A stretch of DNA of 64,000 nucleotides from [Lactobacillus] rogosae (lineage in GTDB: Bacteria > Bacillota > Clostridia > Lachnospirales > Lachnospiraceae). The first letter of the stretch is position 1; each line of letters begins with the position of its first letter. Under the pieces are notes generated by a model that worked only from the letters and a program-made list of their open reading frames with translations, was not told where the DNA came from and made no database searches. This document shows positions 55,274 through 63,551 of the stretch, piece after piece. The position numbers and the translations under genes were made by a program. The stretch spans positions 1 to 64,000 of the forward strand of contig FONU01000009.1 of NCBI GenBank assembly GCA_900112995.1, given 5' to 3'.

Positions 55274-56125
55274 ATGATAGAAAATTTTATAGACAGATTT
55301 GTACCATCTAAAGATGAAAGAGAGTTTCTTAAAGACAAGAGTGTTACATTTTCGGATGTGGAACAGGCAGAAATAATAATTAATCATGAGTGCTTAAAAA
55401 ATTCAGAGAAAAAACAGGCAGTGCAAGAGTTGAAAGAAACCATATCAGATAAAGAATTGATAACGGATTTAAATAAGGCAATTGATGAAATACCGGATTC
55501 GGAGAATTGCTGGCACGAATCGGGTATGAAATGCTTTTATAGAAAATTTGATATTCCACATAATTTCAGACATGGGGATATAGTAAGAGTTGTTGATGGG
55601 AAACATGAAGGGAATATCGGAGTAATACTTGGGCTTACAGATGAAGAGTATGAGAAACTTAAAGTCAAAAAGGGTGATTACAGTGATATACAGATATGTG
55701 TTGATGTCATATTCAGAGGATATGATTATCTTGGAGAATTTTCACACTCGCATGTTAATCCAATATATATTGAGAGAATCCAGCTTCCAGAAAGTGATGC
55801 AAGGAAACATTACATTGATTATCTTGTGGAAACATACGATAAACAGTATTTATCAGATTATAATACAGCTACACACAAAGAAAAAATAAAACAACGAATC
55901 CACATTTTGTCTGCCGTTATGTGGGCGCAGGAACATCATAACCAGATTATGTATCTGGTGGATAGTGCAAAGGATAAAGCTTGTTTTCAGGAGATGCTGA
56001 TGGAACATTATTATTTTGACAGAGAACAGGCATGTGCTATTTCGGATATGAGAATGAGCGTGTATACAGCATTAGAAAAAGATAGAACAAAAAAGGAAAT
56101 ACAGGAATTATTAATGAAAATGTAA
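55274..56125 (+). CDS. Hypothetical protein with KOW-like and GyrA C-gate-like segments
   Basis: A 283-residue protein. Residues 26-70 match the helical module of the preceding paralogue. Residues 100-119 (HGDIVRVVDGKHEGNIGVIL) resemble a KOW motif. YSDIQ (136-140) and HSHVNP (158-163) are shared with the paralogue. From residue 208 to about 278 the chain aligns by eye with the GyrA/ParC coiled coil and primary dimer interface: RIHIL (208-212), LM (242-243), QACAI (252-256), DMR (258-260) and LE (267-268). GGGAGG selects the ATG at 55274 over an upstream ATG inside the previous gene. No catalytic Tyr domain is present. Confidence 0.65.
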   Translation: MIENFIDRFVPSKDEREFLKDKSVTFSDVEQAEIIINHECLKNSEKKQAVQELKETISDKELITDLNKAIDEIPDSENCWHESGMKCFYRKFDIPHNFRHGDIVRVVDGKHEGNIGVILGLTDEEYEKLKVKKGDYSDIQICVDVIFRGYDYLGEFSHSHVNPIYIERIQLPESDARKHYIDYLVETYDKQYLSDYNTATHKEKIKQRIHILSAVMWAQEHHNQIMYLVDSAKDKACFQEMLMEHYYFDREQACAISDMRMSVYTALEKDRTKKEIQELLMKM

Positions 56126-56149
56126 TTATAAGAAAATGGAGGGTGTCAG

Positions 56150-56302
56150 ATGGAATTAAAACAATCAGATACGATAAACAGATATGATAAAGAAATGAAA
56201 TCACAAGAGGAGTTAAAACATTTTCAGGAATCAGCGGCGCTTTTTTATAAAGATGTACAAAAATTATACAAAGAAGATGTTGAAAGAAGAAAGAATAATT
56301 AA
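56150..56302 (+). CDS. Small hypothetical protein (50 residues)
   Basis: A 50-residue highly charged, probably helical protein (MELKQSDTINRYDKEMKSQEE... ending VERRKNN). TGGAGGG precedes the ATG at 56150. It is nine bases before the second WYL gene. It is too short for family recognition. Confidence 0.55.
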   Translation: MELKQSDTINRYDKEMKSQEELKHFQESAALFYKDVQKLYKEDVERRKNN

Positions 56303-56311
56303 AGGTGAAAC

Positions 56312-57337
56312 ATGAGTGTTGAGTATAATGTGCTTAATATATTAAAAGAACACAGTTCCAAAGAGGCCGCAATAACGCTGAATGTTACTGATATCGTTAC
56401 TTATATGCATAAGGATTATGATAAAAGCATTACAGATAAACAGGTCAGGAAAGCATTAAAGGATTTGACGGACTCAGAACTTAATCTGCCTGATGAACAG
56501 AAGGTAATCAGATACAGGACATATGACAATGAACGCCGCAAGACAGATTATTATTATAACAACATTATAACCGATGTAGAGTTTAAATTCCTTATTGATT
56601 CTGTATTGTACAGTAACATTTTTAATAATGAAAGAGCAATGGATTTAGCCGGGCGGATTCAGACTTTATCAGGGAAGAATCTGAAAAATATAACACCTTA
56701 TGCAAATGCTTCTTTCGGGCGGACCAGATATGCACAGAATACAGATGTTCTGGCAAACTGCCAGCTTATAATTGATGCCATTAAAAATAACAATTACATA
56801 GAATTTGACTGGAATGTATATGATGTTAAGAATAAAAATGTTTATCTGCATTTTCAAGGAAGAAGAACGGTGATTCCTATAAGACTTATGCTCAATAATG
56901 GAAGATATTTCTGTCTGGTAAGATACAGGGACAGCAGGAAAGTATATACATACAGTGTTGACCTTATGACCAGATTAAGAGTAAAGGAACAGAGGAAAAG
57001 TGATGGAATAGGCTTTGATAACCTTAATATACCGTTAGAGAGAGCAGTATATATTCTGAATCACCCTTACATGATGGGCGGTGAATTAAGACCTTATATT
57101 GTCAGGATAGACAGGGAGTATTTTTCAAGACTGATAGATGATTTTTCATATGAGATAAATGTTTTGAAAGAAATGGATACAACAGTTGATATCCGTGTAA
57201 ATGCGTCATGTAAGGGAATGGCATACTGGCTGTGTCATCATTATGATATAGCTTCAATTGTTGATAATAAGGATAAGGAATTGAATAAAGAATTAAAGAA
57301 GGCAGCAGAGTCTATATTAAGACAGGTACAGGATTGA
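56312..57337 (+). CDS. WYL-domain transcriptional regulator, copy 2
   Basis: A 341-residue WYL protein, diverged from the first copy. The winged helix covers about residues 1-75 (VLNILKEHSS... DKQVRKALKDLTDSELNL). The WYL domain spans about 145-235 (LIIDAIKNNNYIEFDWNVYD... RRTVIPIRLMLNNGRYFCLVRYRD... YSVDLMTRLRV). AAAGG lies just before the ATG. The next phosphoesterase gene begins 17 bases after its stop. Confidence 0.8.
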   Translation: MSVEYNVLNILKEHSSKEAAITLNVTDIVTYMHKDYDKSITDKQVRKALKDLTDSELNLPDEQKVIRYRTYDNERRKTDYYYNNIITDVEFKFLIDSVLYSNIFNNERAMDLAGRIQTLSGKNLKNITPYANASFGRTRYAQNTDVLANCQLIIDAIKNNNYIEFDWNVYDVKNKNVYLHFQGRRTVIPIRLMLNNGRYFCLVRYRDSRKVYTYSVDLMTRLRVKEQRKSDGIGFDNLNIPLERAVYILNHPYMMGGELRPYIVRIDREYFSRLIDDFSYEINVLKEMDTTVDIRVNASCKGMAYWLCHHYDIASIVDNKDKELNKELKKAAESILRQVQD

Positions 57338-57354
57338 AAAAAGGAGGAACACGA

Positions 57355-57945
57355 ATGAAATACTATATTAGTGATATGCATTTCTTCCATAAAAATGTGA
57401 CAAAGGAAGGCAATAATTTTGATAACCGTCCATTTAATTCATTAGCTGAAATGCACCAGTATATGAAAGAAAAATGGAACAGTAAGATTACAAATGGTGA
57501 TACGGTTTATATTCTTGGAGATATTGCTATGCGGGGTACAAACGAGGAGCTGATAGCCTTAGTTGCACAGTTAAAGGGCAGGAAAGTTCTTATTAAAGGG
57601 AATCATGATGATGTTTCTGATATGAGGTATAAGAATATTTTTGAAGAGATATATGATTATAAGGAAATTACTGACTATGTAGACCAAGATGCATACAAGC
57701 TTGTATTAAGCCATTATCCTATACTTATGTGGAATGGACAGCACAGGGGGACAATACATTTGTATGGACATACTCATAATACTTATGAAAATGAATTCTA
57801 TCAGGAATGTTTACGCAAGCTGAATATGGAAATGCTTATGCGGTCAGAGAAGTGTTATGATATAGCAAGGGCTTACAATGTAGGCTGTATGATGCCTTAT
57901 ATGAATTATGAACCACGCACATTGAAGGAAATACTTAATAAATAA
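57355..57945 (+). CDS. Metallophosphoesterase, copy 2 (distinct subfamily)
   Basis: A 196-residue calcineurin-like protein: YISDMHFFHKN (about 4-14), YILGDIAMRG (50-59), LIKGNHDD (78-85), VLSHYPI and LYGHTHN. The extra His in DMHFFH and the GHTH pair place it in the phage-type/YfcE-like group rather than with the PPP-like copies. GGAGG selects the ATG at 57355; an in-frame TTG at 57334 overlaps the WYL stop. Confidence 0.82.
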   Translation: MKYYISDMHFFHKNVTKEGNNFDNRPFNSLAEMHQYMKEKWNSKITNGDTVYILGDIAMRGTNEELIALVAQLKGRKVLIKGNHDDVSDMRYKNIFEEIYDYKEITDYVDQDAYKLVLSHYPILMWNGQHRGTIHLYGHTHNTYENEFYQECLRKLNMEMLMRSEKCYDIARAYNVGCMMPYMNYEPRTLKEILNK

Positions 57946-57946
57946 C

Positions 57947-58063
57947 ATAAAGAATAATCACATTGATATTGACTGTGGCGCATATCTGCCGGGTGGAAGG
58001 CTTGCGGCAATATGTCTGGACACAGGTGAAGAATTTTATTCCAGTGAGAATGATAAAGACTGA
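57947..58063 (+). pseudogene. C-terminal remnant of another phosphatase gene
   Basis: Between two phosphoesterase genes, one frame reads NHIDIDCGAYLPGGRLAAIC then LDTGEEFYSSENDKD before a TGA at 58061-58063. It matches the C-terminal beta-sandwich end of PPP-type phosphoesterases, including copy 1 (IRIDCGAGYKCYGKEGTLGAI). There is no start or catalytic part. It is the scar of a deleted or recombined paralogue. Confidence 0.7.
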
Positions 58064-58083
58064 GAATTTATGGAGGAATGTAC

Positions 58084-58770
58084 ATGAAAATATATTGCAT
58101 GAGTGATATACATGCGTGCCTTGAGTCATTTGAGGCTGCTCTGGAAAATGTAATCTGTCATCTTGATGAAGATGACACAATGCTTTTATTGCTAGGCGAT
58201 TATGTGCATGGTGGTGATTATGGTAGAGGAGTGCTTGATAAGATAATGCATTTGCAGGAACAATACGGCAATGATAAGGTCATGGCACTCATGGGGAATC
58301 ATGAAGATATGGTAATAAGCGGCGAAAGTACCATAGATTCGATGTATGGAGGCATGCAATGGTATGATAATGAAAATGCAGATGATTTATACATAAGCTG
58401 GTTGAGCAGCCTGCCAAGATATTACACAGAAGGCAATACTATATTTGTGCATGCCGGAATTGATGAAACTGTTGGTGATATGTGGGAATGGGAGACATCT
58501 GATGATATATACACCTCGAAATATCCCGCTGAAACAGGCAGGATAGAAGGTCTGGATATGAAAGTGGTAGCAGGTCATGTCTATACATCTGAGATATCGG
58601 GAGATTCAACGTTTAATGACATATATTATGATGGCGAAAATCACATATACATAGATGGAGATGTGTTGTCAACAGGTGTTATCCCAGTATTAATGGTTGA
58701 TACCGATACGGATAGTTATTATCGTATTACTAATGGAGGCTGCTGGCCTTTGACGGAATATGAAGAATAG
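58084..58770 (+). CDS. PPP-like metallophosphoesterase, copy 3, altered active site
   Basis: A 228-residue protein: CMSDIHACLESF, LLLGDYVHGGDYGRG, ALMGNHEDM, FVHAGI and VAGHVYT. The usual GDYVDRG of this family reads GDYVHGG, so the second Asp and the Arg are changed, while the metal ligands Asp/His, Asp, Asn/His and His remain. Enzymatic activity is possible but its substrate may differ. GGAGG selects the ATG at 58084 over the ATG at 58078. Confidence 0.8.
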   Translation: MKIYCMSDIHACLESFEAALENVICHLDEDDTMLLLLGDYVHGGDYGRGVLDKIMHLQEQYGNDKVMALMGNHEDMVISGESTIDSMYGGMQWYDNENADDLYISWLSSLPRYYTEGNTIFVHAGIDETVGDMWEWETSDDIYTSKYPAETGRIEGLDMKVVAGHVYTSEISGDSTFNDIYYDGENHIYIDGDVLSTGVIPVLMVDTDTDSYYRITNGGCWPLTEYEE

Positions 58771-58808
58771 TATTGTTTAATGTCAAATGAAATGGAGGTC
58801 ATTGATAT

Positions 58809-59627
58809 ATGATATATGCTATGAGTGATATTCATGGATGCATAGGAGAGCTTCAAAAGAATATGGAACAGGTTGATCTTGGTGGTGATAATCGCATTGT
58901 ATTTTGTGGAGACTATATTGATTACGGCGACAGTTCGTATTATGTTTTGAAGTATCTTTGGGATTTGCAGAAAAAATATGGTGCAGAAAAAGTTGTGGTT
59001 CTTAAGGGTAACCATGAGCAAATGTTTTTGGATTGGATTGAGAATTACAGAAACATATATTCAGATGGAACAGAAGATTGCAGGACTTTCAATGATTGGA
59101 TTTGCACGGATTTTGAGTATGGAGCAAATACCATAAATACATTTATATCGGAGCAACAGATGGATTTCTTAAATCAGATAGCAAGAACATGTTCCATGGA
59201 AACAATTAGCAGAGAAACAGTTCAGATGATTCTTTCAAATCATGAAAAGCTGATTTGGTGGATTCAGCAGATGCCTTTATATTTTGAAACAAAAAGTCAG
59301 ATATTTGTTCATGCAGGAGTAGATGAAGAAGCAGGAGAGTACTGGATGTGGGGAGCATCTGATAATACTCTTCTTGGCAAGTTTCCGGCAACGAAAGGTA
59401 AGTTTTATAAAACCATAATAGCAGGGCATGTTGGAACCTGCAGCAGAGATCTTGCTGCTAATCGGAGTTATCACGATGTTTATTATGACGGAGAGAGTCA
59501 TTATTATATTGACGGATCGGTTTATAAGGGTGGAAAACTGTTGCTATTAGCTTATGATGAAGAAAAGGGGGAATATTATCAAGTTGAAAATGGCAGGATG
59601 GCTTTTGTTAACCCTGCTGGCATATAA
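58809..59627 (+). CDS. PPP-like metallophosphoesterase, copy 4, altered active site
   Basis: A 272-residue paralogue of copy 3: AMSDIHGCIGEL, FCGDYIDYGDSS, VLKGNHEQM, FVHAGVDEEAGEYWMWG and IAGHVGTC. The Arg of GDYIDRG is Tyr. An insertion of about 40 residues (90-135) distinguishes it from copy 3. GGAGG precedes the ATG. It is the last gene of the same-strand accessory run. Confidence 0.8.
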   Translation: MIYAMSDIHGCIGELQKNMEQVDLGGDNRIVFCGDYIDYGDSSYYVLKYLWDLQKKYGAEKVVVLKGNHEQMFLDWIENYRNIYSDGTEDCRTFNDWICTDFEYGANTINTFISEQQMDFLNQIARTCSMETISRETVQMILSNHEKLIWWIQQMPLYFETKSQIFVHAGVDEEAGEYWMWGASDNTLLGKFPATKGKFYKTIIAGHVGTCSRDLAANRSYHDVYYDGESHYYIDGSVYKGGKLLLLAYDEEKGEYYQVENGRMAFVNPAGI

Positions 59628-59706
59628 GAGGGATAGATTATATAATGTCAATAATCTAATTAGAAATGCCTGATTAAAATAACACGAAATTAATTTAATA
59701 TAAATA

Positions 59707-59740
59707 TACAATAGCAGCTTCGGTAGAAGCTGCTATTGTA
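59707..59740. terminator. Bidirectional terminator hairpin
   Basis: TACAATAGCAGCTT (59707-59720), loop CGGTAG, AAGCTGCTATTGTA (59727-59740), a perfect 14-bp stem between the convergent phosphoesterase and dut genes. T tracts are weak on both sides. Confidence 0.65.
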
Positions 59741-59765
59741 TGTAATGACAGTAATATGCTGAATA

Positions 59766-60209
59766 TTATTTAGTCCCAGTAGACCCAAATCCTCCATCAC
59801 CTCGCACTGTATCACTTAATTCCTCAGCCTCAACGAATTCAGCAGTAATATAAGGTGTGAGTACAAGCTGTGCAATTCTGTCGCCAGGTTCAACGGTTAC
59901 AGGGGATTGTGAATGGTTGTGTAATGCAACCATAAGCTCGCCGCGGTAATCAGAGTCAATAACGCCGACCTTATTGGCTGGGGCAAGACCTTTTTTGCAC
60001 GCCATACCGCTTCGTGCGTATACAAGACCAACAAGGCCTTCTGGGATTTCCATAGCAATCCCTGTCTTGATGAATTCTGTAGTACCAGCGTTGATTATCA
60101 CTGGTTCAGTCATTCCGGAATAGAGGTCTGCACCGGCAGAGAATTCTGTGCCATAAGTTGGAACTATTGCATTTGGTGTAAGCTTTTTAAATTTAACTGT
60201 CTGTTTCAT
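59766..60209 (-). CDS. dut: dUTP diphosphatase
   Basis: A 147-residue trimeric dUTPase. The five motifs are visible: AGADLYSG, YARSGMA, VGVIDSDYRGE, GDRIAQLV and RGDGGFGSTG. It removes dUTP and supplies dUMP. AAGGAG precedes the ATG on the minus strand. It lies 21 bases after nrdG, and the two probably form a nucleotide-metabolism operon. Confidence 0.96.
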   Translation of the reverse strand: MKQTVKFKKLTPNAIVPTYGTEFSAGADLYSGMTEPVIINAGTTEFIKTGIAMEIPEGLVGLVYARSGMACKKGLAPANKVGVIDSDYRGELMVALHNHSQSPVTVEPGDRIAQLVLTPYITAEFVEAEELSDTVRGDGGFGSTGTK

Positions 60210-60230
60210 TGATAATTATTCTCCTTAATA

Positions 60231-60758
60231 TTATTGATATTCTTCAGCAGTAACTACAGTGCCTTCTTTTAAGGACTGCTGTACAAGTATTGTGCGCTGG
60301 TTTGATGAACCCTTGAATTTAAGCATCATATCTTTTAATTCTTCAACAAATCTGCCATCTACGCATACGTCAATATATGAAAGCATTTCTCTGGTTTCAG
60401 GATATTTGTCATACATTTTATCCATAATATCCTCATCAAAAAGGTAACCGGTAAAGCACCATATATCCTTGGCCGGATAGTTTTCCTTTACAGCCTTTAG
60501 AAGCGGAATAAGTCCCCTTTGATTGGCTGGTTCAAATGGTTCGCCGCCAAGCAGTGTAAGACCAGCAATATAATCTGGCTTCATTGAATTAATGATATCA
60601 GATATGGTTGCATCAGTAAAAGGTGTACCATAGTTAAAATCCCACGCAATTTCATTAAAGCAGCCTTTGCAGTGGTGTGTACATCCGCTTACAAAAATGC
60701 TTGTACGTACTCCAGGACCATTGGCGATGTCGTTATATTTAATTTCAGCGTAGTTCAA
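60231..60758 (-). CDS. nrdG: Anaerobic ribonucleotide reductase activating protein
   Basis: A 175-residue radical SAM protein. The cluster motif is FVSGCTHHCKGCFN (CxxxCxxC, residues about 25-32), then GLTLLGGEPF. It installs the glycyl radical in NrdD. The start codon is TTG (60758-60756 on the minus strand) with AGGAGGAAT well placed upstream. nrdD is not in the window. Confidence 0.93.
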   Translation of the reverse strand: MNYAEIKYNDIANGPGVRTSIFVSGCTHHCKGCFNEIAWDFNYGTPFTDATISDIINSMKPDYIAGLTLLGGEPFEPANQRGLIPLLKAVKENYPAKDIWCFTGYLFDEDIMDKMYDKYPETREMLSYIDVCVDGRFVEELKDMMLKFKGSSNQRTILVQQSLKEGTVVTAEEYQ

Positions 60759-60950
60759 AATATTCCTCCTGATTATGTGCCTTATATGTAAATTAATATG
60801 TATAATATCATAAATTGGACAAATATAACAGTGGTTAGAAGTGGCAATTAATATTATAATAACAATAGTTAAAGATTTAACGCATAACGTAATAGAAATA
60901 GTATAGCAGACACTACATATGTAAAATGCATAACAGAAATGAGGCTTTAT

Positions 60951-63359
60951 ATGGTTGATATATTTTTTGACAAGTTATACAGATATCCAAGAATTAATGA
61001 ATGTGTTAGCATAGCAGTTCCATTTGCTAAAGGGGAACTATATAATACGGATAATATAAGCATAGTTCAGAATAAGAGAAAATGTATTATCCAGCCAAAG
61101 GTTACGGCAGAGTATGATGACGGTAGTATAAAGTATCTTTTTGTTGATTTTATGGCAGATTTACCAGCTAATAAGTCGGCAAAGGCAGTATTGACAACTA
61201 CTAAACAGGAGTTAGCTAATCTTATAGCAGACGGACAATCAGAGTGTGCTAAGCAAGATGGCACCGTCAGTGTAACACCGGTTAATAATGGCTTTTTAAT
61301 AAAATGCGGCAGTCTGGAATATGAGGTTGCCAACAACAGCAGTTCAATATTCAGGCAGCTTAATGATTACAGGAAAGTATATACAGATAAGAATTTTGAA
61401 GGTCCATATCTTAAGGATAAAGATGGCAATGCTTATAAGCTTAAGATTGGAGAGTGGAAGGTTGTTGAGGCCGGACCAGTTATTGCAAGCGTAGAAGCTG
61501 AGTGCAGTAATATCGCAGTAGGGAATATTGAGAACAAAAATATTAAGGCAGTTATTAAAGTCACTGGTTATGCCGGAAAGCCATGGGTTAATATTACATA
61601 CAGAATTATTAATACATCAGATGATGAGTTAAAGATAAAGTCGCTTGTATTTTATATTAAGAAATCAGAAGATAGCGTAATTACAGAGCAATTAAAGCCA
61701 CTTAAAATTGCAGCAGGTAACGATTCAACAGGCTGTGGTGATATCCGTACAGATAATTCGCATAATGATGGTCCTGTATTTGTAACAAGGGGTACAACAG
61801 AGCTTGATATGCTTGAAAAGAAGGCTGATGTCAATAATATAAGAACCGTCGTTGCAACTTCTAATTATAAGACAAGCTTTATAATTGGTAAGAATGGCGA
61901 GGAGGTCAATGAGGTAATTGATGATAAATATCTTGTGAAAGAGGCTAATGAGCATTTTGCAGAGGTATTTTATGGAACATTTATGGCTGATTATACTGAT
62001 GGTGAAGATGGTTTTAGTGTTACGGTTCATCAGGCACAGCAGAATTATCCTAAGGCAGTGAAGTCGTGCAGTGAAGGTGTGGCTGTTATGCTTGTTCCTG
62101 AGAATGTCGGGGAGATTACTATGCAGTCAGGAATGGCAAAAGAACAGCAGTTTATGATACATTTTCATAGTCCAGCTATGAAGCTGTGGGAGATAGACAA
62201 CAGAAGTCTTATATACCAGATGCCAGACAGACCATATATAGCACCGGAAGTGTTTAAGAGGGCAGGGGTTATGATTGATGTGTTCCCTGTAAAGTATAAT
62301 GATGATTTTGAGATATCACTTATGGCAAAAGCAGACGGACATTCAAGGTGCTATGGTATGCTTAACTGGGGCGACACGGTAGATCAGGGCTACACTGTTC
62401 AGGGACGTGGCGGTGGAAAGCCTGTTTGGAGCAATAATGAATACGATTATCCACATGCGTGTGCACTTATGTATGCAAGAACTGGTGTCAGAAGATTTAT
62501 GGATTATCTGATTGTGTCAGCAAAGCATTGGATGGATATAGATGTGTGCCATTACAGCAGTAATCCTCTTAGAATTGGCGGACAGTGGGAGCACACGGCA
62601 GGACATTGTAAGAATGGTGTTATGGTATGCTCTCACGAGTGGGTCGAGGGTCTGCTTGATTATTACCATTTTACAGGTGATAAGAGAGGCTATGATACAG
62701 CCATTGGAATAGGAGAAAATGTATTAAAACTTCTTGAAACGCCTATGTATCAGGTGCCGGGTGAAGCCAATGCAAGGGAAACCGGATGGGCACTAAGAAC
62801 ACTTACAGCCCTTTATGTAGAGACTAATGATAATAAATGGCTAGTAAAATGTGACTGGATAATTGATAATTTTAAGAAGTGGGAAGAAGAATATGGCGAC
62901 TGGTTATCACCTTACACAGATAATACAGCCATAAGAGTAGGCTTTATGATATCAATAGCGGTAGGAAGCGTTATGAGATATTACAGAATATTCCCAAGAG
63001 AAGATATCAGGCAGATGATATTAAGGGCAGTTGATGACCTGACAGAGAACTGTTATATGGATAATGGTTTGTTCTATTATAAGGAGCTTCCAAGTCTTGC
63101 AAGAAATGGCAATAATACCCTGCTTCTTGAAGCACTTGCAATAGCCTATGAGCTTACAGGTAATAAACAGTATCTTGAATATGGAATTAATACGTTCAGG
63201 GGTGCTGTGAATGAAGTGCCTAAGGGAGCAGTAGGAGTCAAGACTATTATAGATGATGCGGTAATATGTCAGGGTAATTCAGGAAAAGGATTTGCACAGA
63301 GTTTCATACCACTTGCAACTTATTATAATGCAATTAGTGAAAATAATATGACATTCTGA
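60951..63359 (+). CDS. YetA/PcRGLX-like (PL26-type) polysaccharide lyase-related protein
   Basis: An 802-residue protein. The N-terminal part starts ISIVQNKR... with the RIFT-barrel-like pattern of the PcRGLX/YetA family, linked to rhamnogalacturonan breakdown. The middle has GMLNWGDTVDQG and YDYPHACALMYARTGVRRFMDY; the C-terminal part is an (alpha/alpha) barrel (VPGEANARETGWALRTLTALY). No signal peptide is seen, so it probably acts on imported oligosaccharides. ATGAGG at 60939 serves as the ribosome-binding region for the ATG at 60951. Family assignment is from memory of motifs. Confidence 0.65.
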   Translation: MVDIFFDKLYRYPRINECVSIAVPFAKGELYNTDNISIVQNKRKCIIQPKVTAEYDDGSIKYLFVDFMADLPANKSAKAVLTTTKQELANLIADGQSECAKQDGTVSVTPVNNGFLIKCGSLEYEVANNSSSIFRQLNDYRKVYTDKNFEGPYLKDKDGNAYKLKIGEWKVVEAGPVIASVEAECSNIAVGNIENKNIKAVIKVTGYAGKPWVNITYRIINTSDDELKIKSLVFYIKKSEDSVITEQLKPLKIAAGNDSTGCGDIRTDNSHNDGPVFVTRGTTELDMLEKKADVNNIRTVVATSNYKTSFIIGKNGEEVNEVIDDKYLVKEANEHFAEVFYGTFMADYTDGEDGFSVTVHQAQQNYPKAVKSCSEGVAVMLVPENVGEITMQSGMAKEQQFMIHFHSPAMKLWEIDNRSLIYQMPDRPYIAPEVFKRAGVMIDVFPVKYNDDFEISLMAKADGHSRCYGMLNWGDTVDQGYTVQGRGGGKPVWSNNEYDYPHACALMYARTGVRRFMDYLIVSAKHWMDIDVCHYSSNPLRIGGQWEHTAGHCKNGVMVCSHEWVEGLLDYYHFTGDKRGYDTAIGIGENVLKLLETPMYQVPGEANARETGWALRTLTALYVETNDNKWLVKCDWIIDNFKKWEEEYGDWLSPYTDNTAIRVGFMISIAVGSVMRYYRIFPREDIRQMILRAVDDLTENCYMDNGLFYYKELPSLARNGNNTLLLEALAIAYELTGNKQYLEYGINTFRGAVNEVPKGAVGVKTIIDDAVICQGNSGKGFAQSFIPLATYYNAISENNMTF

Positions 63360-63467
63360 CAATAATGTGTTAAAATAAATATTATGATGTATGTGTAAGA
63401 GGCATAAGATGGCATTTCAGTAATGAAAGATGTCATTTTACTGGGTCGCACAGCACACCGGAAACAG

Positions 63468-63510
63468 ACAGCCATATCAGAAAGAATATACTGATATGGC
63501 TGTTTGGGTT
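63468..63510 (+). terminator. Hairpin after the PL26-like gene
   Basis: ACAGCCATATCAG (63468-63480) pairs perfectly with CTGATATGGCTGT (63491-63503), followed by TTGGGTTAAAT. The T tract is short, so it may be a terminator or an attenuator of the next gene. A weaker pair of repeats (GATGGCATTTC and GATGTCATTTT) lies before it in the 63360-63551 gap. Confidence 0.6.
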
Positions 63511-63551
63511 AAATAATCATAACACAGAGTAACAGCCTAAGGAGGTTAATT

